A stretch of DNA of 64,000 nt from the NCBI RefSeq assembly GCF_037975245.1, contig NC_092575.1:3928501-3992500 (forward strand), written 5' to 3'. Each line of letters starts with the position of its first letter. Within the stretch, counting starts at the first letter, position 1. This DNA is from Apostichopus japonicus. Lineage: Eukaryota; Echinodermata; Holothuroidea; Aspidochirotida; Stichopodidae. Made by a program: the position numbers and the translations under genes. Positions 54,361 to 64,000 of this stretch are shown in pieces. The notes beneath the pieces are model-generated. The model did no database searches and had not been told where the DNA came from. It saw nothing but the letters and a program-made list of their open reading frames with translations.

Positions 54361-57300
54361 AACAACTGGGTATTTGGAATAAAATGTTTCCTAGGCATTT
54401 GGGATTCATTCAGGCTAGGTCAACAGGAATCGGTACTCTGTAATTCTGTTTGTCTGTAAGGAAGTCTGTCTTACATGAAGTCTGTTTGTAAGGAAGTCTG
54501 TCTAATCAGTCTGTTCCCAGAAACAAATTGCTTGATATACACCAGGAATTTATGATGTTTACAAGGGTTAACATCACAGACTTTTCTCATGATAATTAAT
54601 TAATTAATTAATTAATTAAATAACCTTCCAATTTGCTATAAACTTCAGTCTCCCTGTGTTTAGAGTTTAACAAAAATCCTGTGTGAACTAGTCTATAAGG
54701 AATATTCTCATACTGTGAGAGGGAAAAATGGAAAGAATAATGTTGCTGGTTTACAACACATATTGTTTGTCAACAGAGAAGAACTTCAGATTAGATTTAT
54801 TAGTTTAGCCATTGAGTGGAAACCAGCAATATTCAGCAGTCACGACCTTTTGAAGACAAGGTTGGGTAGTTAATCTTGCTGGAGTGTTTTGACGTACAGT
54901 AATAAAAGAATGTACCTCTCTCTGGAGGGAAATGTTTCATTATTCATTCAAAAGATGCTTAGAATATGAGCCAGTGGGCGGTTGAGAATGCCTTTTTCAA
55001 ATTCGTTCTGTGTAGGAACCTTCAGGTGTGATTGACATTTAATGCACAAACTTACCCAAATGGACTGTCAACAAATCTTGAACTCCATTTGCCGTATTTT
55101 GTGGATCATTTTCTAAAAATTTTCTAACTTTCGCTCTGTTACATGTTCTACGTGTTCTTAATTCTACGTGCCTTGGGTGCGTACCGTAATTCATGTAGTC
55201 TGTAAAGTAGGGTTTATTGCAAGTTTCTACATTGAGTAATGAAAGAATGTTTAACACTTTCTAAACTTGAAACGCATAGAATTTGGTTCCTTTGGATTCT
55301 ACACGTCCTTTAGTTTGCCCACATTAATTAATTGGTCGCCGATATCAAAAGTGACAAAAAAATTGTTGAGGAAGAGAAACCAAAATGATGAATACTAAGG
55401 TGATTTTTCAGAATGTCAAACAATTTGTAAGTGAACTGTATGTTGTATAAATTGTATGAACCTCAACACAAAAAAAAATGGTGTGGGGGAGGGGGGGGGG
55501 GGGAATGCATGAGATTTGGAAAATATGATAGTGTCTGTCAAACACACAAAATATACAGTTCATTGGATATCGTTAAGGATATCTACATGGTGAGTTAAAA
55601 ATATCTTTGGATATATATGAAAGAGCTTGTCCAACCCAGGCAATTTGGTGTCGTTTTAACTTAAAGCCATGGATGAGAGGGGAAGGGGAAAGTGCAAAAA
55701 AACAAGAAAAAGGGAAGAGGCTAATAAAGTCTGACCAAGACCATTTTTGCTCAGAATGGGAAAGAAGGAATTATGTCTGATCTCATGGCAAATGAGCTAT
55801 TTTCTTCTGACTTTTTTTAAATTAATATTTATGACAATTTATTTATTACGTCAATGCAGAGTTCATGGTTTACATTGTCAAATATTTATCCATGTCTGTC
55901 TACACTCTGGACAAAAATATAAGTTACATTACAAAACTTATTCCATATATCTATTACTTAAAGTTTCTTTTCCGTTTGTTCAAGTTTTTCTGTTGTGAAA
56001 GTGGGATGGTCCTTGCCAATTAGCCATGACCAGTTGGGCATTATAGCAACGAAAGATTTGTTCAGTCACTATGGTAACACTTCTTTTTTTTACCAGCTGT
56101 TACACATTTTGCATATATACTGCTACAGTATGTACAGGCATATTTACACAATTCTCCTGTACAACATTTAAATTGAGGTTAATACATCCAGAGAGCTAAT
56201 AGTACATATATGGGAGAATGGGAGGGGTAGGGAATGTTCTTAAGCAGCTTCATACACTAGAAAAAAGAAACATAATTAGTAAAATGAGTTTTCTAGACTT
56301 GAACCTATCATAATCTTGCCAGTGTGTAAGGGCAGTGAGAATCATATATATATTCACAGATTGTTAGCTTTTATGCAATGGGAAGGTAAAGAGGCAGCAT
56401 GTAATTTAAAAAGAAAAGAAAAAATAAGAGGCCGTACTATTAGTTTTAAATACTTATTTCTTCTTGCCAATATTTCGAATGCAAACAAGGAACACCTAAA
56501 AGTCCTGCATCCCTTTGTTGAAAACTTTTACTGATAACTCTAACAACTAGAACCAAACACAGCGCTTTCAATTCACCATAGCTGTGTATCATGAAGGGAG
56601 AAGATATTGTGTCAGTGACATTGTCTCAGTGATCATCGCCAGAGCCGAGGCAGGGAGGTGGAACTAAACATTCCATTGACTTCCACACAAGACTTTGTTG
56701 GTTGTTGGCGAGATGGAGCATGAGAAAATTTACAGTGTGATATCAGTTTTGTGTAATGAAAGTGAAGGTGTTATCAAATTAAAAAAGAAGTTGTGTAATA
56801 AAAACTTTGAAGAAGAAAATGTGTGCTAAGTTGCTAACTATTTGTTACAAAGGATAGGGTAACCTTGAAACTTGTTCAGCCATTCATTTATTACAAAACA
56901 TAGAATAAGTGAAAGTTAATAGTGCCAGAATTAAAACTGCAATACCAGCACTTCATAACTTACAAAATATAAGCATACTTATCTAACCATTGCCAGTGAT
57001 TTTATAAAATAGAAATGAGGTTTAGAAAAATATGAAGATAAAAGAAGAAAAAATTAGTCCTCTGTTTGAAGATGAGAACTCCACAGTGGCTATATTAAGC
57101 CTATAACTATGATTTTTAGCTGATTTCCTAAATCTTGAATGAATGGGCTACGACAACTGAGTCATACTGTGACGGCATTTACTCAATTGGTGTATACGTT
57201 TGTAAGTTAAGATTTCAAATTTGGAGATGTAACATTTCAATTTTAATAAAAAAATCATATTGAGATCTAGTTAAAATAGTTTGGAACACTTCAACTATTG

Positions 57301-57780
57301 GTATTATATATTATATGATAAGATACCACAATTTACTCTTTCAATAATTGTTAAAAGTTAAGATATAAATTATTCATTGAACTTAATGTAAAATAACCTC
57401 AAATGGTCCAAATCTTAAACGTGCTTACCGTTGTCACCTAGGAGCAATCAGATGCAAATTGGGAATCGTTCGATGGTCGTTATTGCCCCAAAATATGCTA
57501 GAATGACAAGGAATGACCAATTATGGTCACCTCTTGCAATTTTTTCACCGACAATCGGACAGGAATTTTTCATCCTTTGAATCATTAAGATATTCAGTCT
57601 ATAATTTATTTACTCATACTTTGGGAAAATTTGAGCAATGTTTGTGTAGTGATTTTTGGTGACAGTTAAAAATCTTCTGTACCGTATACAATGTGTAACA
57701 TGATCAAAATTGAAAGATGCTTTAGGTAAACCGAGGAATAAATAGCTGTTTGTATGGCTCTGTTACTTGTCTCATATAAG
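54361..57780. other. intergenic DNA, no supported gene
   Basis: No exon or RNA gene was recognised. It contains an ATTA(ATTA)n run at 54594-54618 and a G-run at 55482-55503. Confidence 0.5.
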
Positions 57781-57792
57781 ATATAGTCTACT

Positions 57793-59024
57793 ATGGTTCC
57801 TTTGTACAAAAACTGCTATAAGTCTTTGCACTTGTGTGGAAATTCTGCTCGGTTTGCATAGCATTTTGCAATGCGAAACCAGATAATTTATTCCCTTTAA
57901 CATGATAAAAATTGTTGGGCATTCCAGATTAACAATGTACATTTATCTTTTAAGCTCACTGTATTACCATCAAAAAGTGCTCAAAACTTTGAATTCAACT
58001 ATTTTAAGAATGTCTGTATATAAATATCAAAGTTTAAATATCTGTGACCGGTGTTGGCCTTTCTAGCAGATATCGTTATTTTGGGAAGAAAGGCAAAGGC
58101 ATATCTTTGGCATTAACGAAAATATTACAGAAAGAGATTGCAGAAAAGGGACACTAACTCAATTATTGAACATATATACATATTAAGTAAAGCCTCCACT
58201 GTACTAACATATAACAATACAAGTCAATTACAATGAGATTTGCTGCTTCAGTTTAATTGGGTATTTAAGTGTAGCTGTTATTCAAATTTGAAAATTATTC
58301 ATTTACTGTTATGTGCAATCTTCAACAAGGGATTAATTTCGGTTTCAGGCCCCAGTTCGAGAGTGCGAACTGGGGCCCTGCACTCTTACTTCATTAAAAC
58401 TGCACTTGACACAAAGCCACATAAATAAAATATAAATAAAAAAAAAAAACATTCAAAACTCTGTAAATGGCTTCCTTACCTGATTGACAGTTGTGATCGA
58501 TGGCTCAAATGTCAGAACCAACTCTTGGGGGGGGGGGGGGGGGTTCAAAGGACCTTAAATGAACCCACTTATGGCTATGCCTCTGATTAATTTGATCTGA
58601 ACCGATACTCAATGAACATCTCATTTGGTCTTGGTATAGATATAAAACTATTCAACTTCTCATACAAATATAGCTTTTGTGATGTTGCATTTCTCATCTG
58701 ATTCCCTCTTTTCCATTCATCGATATTATTTGAATGTTCTGGGAGAAGTTAAATCTTGTACTTATGGTAATGACTTTAATCTAACAAATAAATTAAAAGA
58801 AAAAATTTACAGTAAAATTTGTAGCCTTATCTTAGATGTATGCAGACAAATTTTGTTTGGCAATTTTCGAATGCTCTGAAGTTGTTCCCTATCAGTGAAT
58901 ACTATGGTTCCTGTGAAGACAAACTGCTATAAAGTTTATCTTAACACTTGTATAGCAACTTGACTATTTTGTATAGCATTTTGCTACGTGATAGTGATGG
59001 TGGTGATACCTGATAAATTATTCC
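57793..59024. repeat. pair of diverged ~115-bp direct repeats with a hairpin between
   Basis: The segments 57793-57903 and 58902-59024 share CTATGGTTCCT, ACTGCTATAA, CACTTGT, TGTATAGCATTTTGC-like and GATAA(T)TTATTCC in the same order. Between them lies a perfect 12-bp stem (58348-58359 with 58366-58377; GGCCCCAGTTCG) with loop AGAGTG, in otherwise AT-rich DNA, followed within 60 bp by an A-rich tail at 58425-58450. This could be the 3' end of a retroposed sequence, but no family is recognised. Confidence 0.55.
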
Positions 59025-60587
59025 ATGGTATGGAAATATACTCTATGCCTGTGTCTATAACTTTCAAAGATATTTGGGGACTTGCTGTACCCCTTCCATC
59101 TGTAAATATTCATCAAAAAGTCACGGTAAGTTATTGTAAAAATGGTCCATAATTTATTGACATTGAGTACCTTCATGTTTCACAATGTAAAAATTTGTAT
59201 TTTGAGTATTCCCTTGTTATTTGGCCTCATATTTAGCAATACAACTGAGTATTAAGTGTCGGACATGAGAATGATGACTTTTACTGAGAAACATTTCTCA
59301 GAATTGAGTATAACGTCTAGACTCACATACTTTGATACCAACCATGGATTCAGACAAGGCCAACTGGAAAGCCAATTACACTATTTTTTTGATCGAAAGG
59401 AAACCTCTTTTTTTTTTTCATTTTGTTTGGATTGAATTAATTGCAGAGTGAAATGCAAATATACTTCTTTGAATAGAATTGCCTGGATTGACTACAGTAA
59501 GTAGAAAACCATGTCTTACTGCTGCATTTTTGCCACACATTAGCTATTTAAAGATATGACTTAATACTTAACATTTTTATAAAATTCATGTTTAAAGGCA
59601 GTTAAATGGTTCTGTTCTCATCTCATTGAACAAGATATGGTTAATATTACCAGTATATGGATGACTTAAGTTCATGCCTCCATCTCATAAATAGGTATTT
59701 CTGTTATTGTTTCTTTCTTCCATTCTTAAATCTTCCGGTTTTATGTTTAACTGCAAATTTGTTATTCCATGGGATCCTTTGACTGACAACGATTTTAAAC
59801 TTTTAAAGGTTTTGACATTTAAATGTGCAAACTTATTTTAGTTATGATAAAAATGAACTTTTTCTAAATTCTTACAGAGTAATCAACAAGGGAGTACATT
59901 ACTCATTTAGGCAGATCGTATAAGACTGTGTTGATATCTTCTACTGTTGTAAATTATTCCTTAGCTCCGGTTTGTATTTTACAGTCATCAGCGAAATTGA
60001 ATATCAAACTGTGCAGGATTATTTTGTAAATCAATTTTATGGTTGCTTGTCAAACTTGTTAATTTTGATTATATACAGTTTAAACTGGTGAATGTTTCCT
60101 ATATATATATTGTGATTACAAAAGGTTCACATCTGTAAATGAAAGGAAGGAAAAGATCTCTCCTTAGATGTGACCACCGATTGAGATATATATTAGCTAT
60201 GCAATGTAATATTTGGTACTCTTTTGGAAAATATGTAACATCAAAAGTTTTCAGTTGGTTATAAATTAATATTTAATTACGTTAATTAAATTGTTAAATT
60301 TGATGGCGTGTAATATTTAAAAGCATAATTGTAGATATTAAAGTTTTTAATATGTGGGTTTGAATGAACAAGGCTGTAATGTCTCTGATATTAATTTGAA
60401 ACATTGCAGTCACTATATCTCAAGTGTTATTTGGTGACATATAGGCTATACACTTATTGTTCCACTATCATAGGCACTCCTATTCGCTGGATGTAGTACT
60501 ATGGCCTAAGGTCATAACAACATCTTTAACGGCTACCAAACACTGCAACTTACAGGGCAAATTTCCAACAACACTGTCATATTTGTG

Positions 60588-60820
60588 TTAGGTATTAGCT
60601 CAAAGGTTAATGCCGGTGCCTTCCAATCATAAGGTCCCCGGTTCGAGTCACTCCAAGATTAATGTATGTCGTTCAGTTACAGAGTTGTTGACAATTGACA
60701 ATCAATAATCATGGACTTTAAATATGAATCTAAGAGACTGACTTCGTTCAGCTTGCGACTTTATAAGCCAACAAGGCTTCTCCGCGAGTTCCTGCTTGCA
60801 GGAGGATCTAAATACATACA
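60588..60820 (+). repeat. tRNA-derived SINE-like unit
   Basis: A tRNA-like head at 60588-60656 has an A-box match (TTAGCTCAAAGG, 60595-60606), an anticodon-arm-like hairpin GCCTT..AAGGT, and a B-box match (GGTTCGAGTC, 60640-60649), spaced as in a tRNA. The acceptor stem does not close, so it is not a functional tRNA gene. The following ~165 bp, with TAAGCCAACAAGGCTTC and a TGCTTGCAGGA stem, look like a SINE body. Family not assigned. Confidence 0.5.
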
Positions 60821-60829
60821 TTTGTGGTC

Positions 60830-62639
60830 GTCATAGTTCAGAGTAAAAGTTTAAATACAATATTAGGCAAACATATGTTTGTACTTAATATAATGGCTGC
60901 TGTATTTATTACTAAACATAAAGAGGACTAGTCTTGCCTGATACAATGTACTAAAGGTCATCATTATTGGGTTCCAAATTTTAAGCATGCATGCTACTAA
61001 TTTGCTACAAGTTCTCAAAAGTACTTTTCTAAAGGTCCTGATAGTTTCCAAATTATCTCCAGACATTTAGAGTTGTTAACATAGGTAATTAAAAAATGCC
61101 TCAGCACTGTGGGTTTAACTACTATTAGAATGTTGTTGAATGTTGAGCATGGGTGACCATTGACGGACATTCCAGCATATTTGGACCAATACTGATGACG
61201 TTTAAAGAACCACTTGTGGGCATTTTTACCTCTTCAAAATTCTGCCGGGTGAAATCTTGCATTATTGTCCATAAAACTCAAGTTGATTTTTTTGTCAGCG
61301 GTCCCTTATTTTGTTTTTGTGAAATCTTCAACGGATTGATGGAAAACTGGATTGACATATTATAAGTCAGCTAAACCTATTAGAAGACCATTACAGAGAT
61401 GGGATCTTAAAAACAATTATAACAAATATAAAAATAATGGTATTAAGCACAAATGAGGAAAGTTTGTCATTTCATCATCAAAGAAAGGAAAAATGTAAAA
61501 AAAAAAATGTACACATTGTTTTCAAATGGAATATAAATTGATTTTAGCAGGTATAGATGGGCCTCTTTGTATGTTATTGTTGTTTCAACGAAAAGAATCT
61601 CGAGTTTAGGGTTCTGTACAACTGCATATATTGGTATTCTCCCAAAGTTTTAATATTTTTTAATTTTCTCCTTGACAATCAAATTTTTTAAGCTTTTTCT
61701 TAAGTTTTCCTTTTCCTTTTGGAGACTTTTTTTTTTTTTTTTTTTGTAGAATCATTTTACATACCATCATGGTGATATTACTGGTAGGGCATTCAGCTGT
61801 ATTGACTGTGAGAATTACAGACCTTATCCCAAAGTGATGGCTTATTTAAAAAAAAAAAAAAAAATGTTCAGTTTGAGAAAGATTTTTTTTGGCAGAGATT
61901 GGTAAAATATTTCTCATCATTGATAAATCTCAGGTGCTTTATATTGCTATTTAAAGGAGACTTGTAAACCAAACCATGATTATCACATGTGATGGACATG
62001 CTCAATGAAGAACTTCCTCATACTGCTTACAGCTAGAAAATTTTCACCAAGGGGTGTTTCCTGATATATGCTAACACAAAACTGCAAAAGTAAGAAAGTG
62101 CCCACACAGAGCCATAGTTGTGATTCATTACTTTCAATGTTACCCTTTAATTTCCTAGTACATTTCCTTAAATTTTTGCAAAGGTTGCAAATATTGTTTG
62201 CAAAATTGAACTTTAACCAAACTTTTCACACCTGATGATTGTACTTTGATGTGACAATTCAAACTCATGTCCCTTTTTTTGGAAATCTGTTTTTTTTTCC
62301 ATCAGTTGTGGGGCAAGTTGTTCATTGTAAGCATGTCCCTCTGTAGTATATATACTGAAGGTGATATTGAGTCTCCATTAAGGCTGTGCTGGTTACTATG
62401 GCGATAGAGCCTAATATATTTCTTTCATTTTGTGTACCAAAAGTGTGTGCCACTTTTGAACTAAAAAAGAGTAATTTAAAATAAACTTTCATGTCTCAAA
62501 GAATATTGTCAGGATCTTTCTGTGCCATTCATTTTCTTCACTTGTAAAGGAATGGGCTGTGTATAGTACAATTGAATATGTGACTTATATTTCTTATATA
62601 TATATTTTATATTTCTTTTGTGAATAGGCTGTCTGTTTT
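60830..62639. other. intergenic DNA, no supported gene
   Basis: AT-rich with long T and A runs (61728-61746, 61849-61863). No exon was recognised on either strand. Confidence 0.5.
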
Positions 62640-63071
62640 GTCTCCTTATCATCCCAGAAAGTCATAGAAATGAAGGCTGGTGTGGGTTTAGAATAACTTT
62701 GCAACACAGAGGTTTATCTAATTAGATGGGAGATGGCTGTGAATAATTTGGAAGGTCAGCACTTCATGGAAAGTTCATTTGGAAACTCCTTAGCCTGCAT
62801 GAATTTGGAGGTAAAATATTAACAATGCCTAAATGCTTTTCTACAACTGCATGTTACTGTGTAGTCTTGGGTCTAATTTTGAGAATGTGTCTGTTGCAAC
62901 CATAGAAAAAAAATTATATTACTTGGTCTTGATACTGCACAAATGGCCCCTGATGTGGCTGTTGACGTGCAGTCCTTCGAGTTTTGCTTAATGGTGCTGC
63001 TGACTTTCCAGTCTCCTTATCATCCCAGAAAGTCATAGAAATGAAGGCTGGTGTGGGTTTAGAATAACTTT
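62640..63071. repeat. exact 61-bp direct repeat, copies 371 bp apart
   Basis: The segment 62640-62700, starting GTCTCCTTATCATCCCAG and ending TAGAATAACTTT, recurs without a mismatch at 63011-63071. The flanks are unrelated and no terminal repeats are seen. It is either a very recent duplication, a functional short unit or an assembly artefact. Confidence 0.9.
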
Positions 63072-64000
63072 AGTACTAGAGTATTTTCCAGTGACCCCAA
63101 AATTGACCCCAAAATTGCCAAATATGTTCCAACAGCGATAACCTTTGAAATGTTTCCATACATTTTCCAGTTTTGACATGTTTCTTTACATAATACAGCA
63201 TGACTTTGACCATCTGAAGAGAACTAGACAGTGCTTAATTGCTTTCAAACTAGCCTATTAAGTAACAGAGGCCTATACTGAATGTACCCACATAAAATAT
63301 TAACCTAGCCCAACGTTAGGCTCTAACACAGTACTTAACCCCCCTTTAATACATCCACTGGTCTTACTCTTAACATGCTAGTTGCTACATTGACATTTCC
63401 AGCGTAACTCAATGCATAGTTTATTCAAAAATTAAGCCAAGCCACTTGAAAGTTTCTGAAAATGTCATGCACATTGCTTTCATGACTTCCTTCCAAATCG
63501 GTCACTTTATCCTCTATGTCACATGCGTGGTACGATAAACTCAGTGGCCTAACCTGTTCGTTATCATGTGAGGCTTACACAATATATACTGGCAGTGTTA
63601 TTTACTTTAGTCCATAGTACTAGCCGAGTTATGCTACTATTAGCAATGTCACTAACTAGCCTAACTTAGGCTTTAAAGGTTAATAAGTAGAAACTGTAAG
63701 GCTATACCTGGCAGATTTATCTTCACGCGTGTGGAGTAAAATGGTGGTAACTGTATCTTTACTGAGATCAGCTCCATTGAAATTGTTTCTTCACTTCTTT
63801 TTCATTTCGTCATTCCGTATTGGAATTCTGCAATGCGTTGGGTGCAATATTTCATAACATGCTTCATACGCAGTGTACATGGTATTGCGAAGATAGATCT
63901 GTGGTTGTGTGATGATTTGCATTAATCCCACTATCTAGTGATCAATGACTATCTATAAACAGAACCAAATGATATGACTTTCATTATATTATAACAACTA
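63072..64000. other. window end, no supported gene
   Basis: No exon was recognised. The region 63650-63760 contains CACGCGTGTGG and is a little richer in CpG, which might mark a promoter of a gene outside the window; this is weak. Confidence 0.35.

Noticed and set aside
60595..60656. Functional tRNA gene
   Set aside because: The A and B boxes are present, but the acceptor stem does not pair and the body continues as a SINE-like sequence.

Overview
The window is AT-rich animal nuclear DNA. Genes are split by GT-AG introns, intergenic space is long, and there are many short non-autonomous DNA transposons, a tRNA-derived SINE-like unit and several minisatellites. The encoded proteins are close enough to vertebrate ones to align by eye through most of their length. 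Gene and repeat style fit a marine invertebrate, possibly a deuterostome such as an echinoderm. That lineage guess is inference; no rRNA or mitochondrial sequence is present to test it.

Three protein-coding genes can be supported. (1) A two-exon homolog of CIMIP1/C20orf85, a ciliary microtubule inner protein, lies on the plus strand at 20852-22397, with an RFX-type X-box about 0.28 kb upstream of the ATG. (2) SNAP29, a Qb/Qc SNARE, lies on the minus strand at 30212-26344 in three coding exons (255 aa). (3) BCAS3, an autophagy and cell-migration scaffold, lies on the plus strand at 35319-51700 in 19 coding exons (894 aa). All exon junctions of the three models keep phase. SNAP29 and BCAS3 are head-to-head, about 5.1 kb apart start to start, and both act in autophagy in other animals.

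Layout: 1-20.5 kb is gene-poor, with a ~95-bp minisatellite at 4 kb, two pairs of MITEs with 8-bp target-site duplications, a LINE/SINE-like 3' tail, and an orphan X-box at 2.43 kb that suggests an unseen ciliary promoter. 20.5-22.5 kb is CIMIP1. 22.5-25.7 kb is intergenic. 25.7-30.3 kb is SNAP29, whose first coding intron carries a PIF/Harbinger-like MITE; a related copy of the surrounding sequence preserves the empty site. 30.8-33.1 kb holds one clear hAT-type MITE and one probable 1.8-kb hAT-type element. 35.3-51.7 kb is BCAS3, with three different tandem arrays in its introns. 51.7-54.4 kb is its probable 3' UTR, which contains a diverged ~290-bp tandem repeat. 54.4-64 kb is intergenic, with a tRNA-SINE-like unit, a GC-rich hairpin and an exact 61-bp duplication.

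No bacterial features, CRISPR arrays, rRNA genes, intact transposase or reverse transcriptase genes, or viral genes were seen. The window does not reveal a wholly new system. Its most notable content is the autophagy gene pair, the X-box control of the ciliary gene, and transposons whose boundaries can be read to the base.
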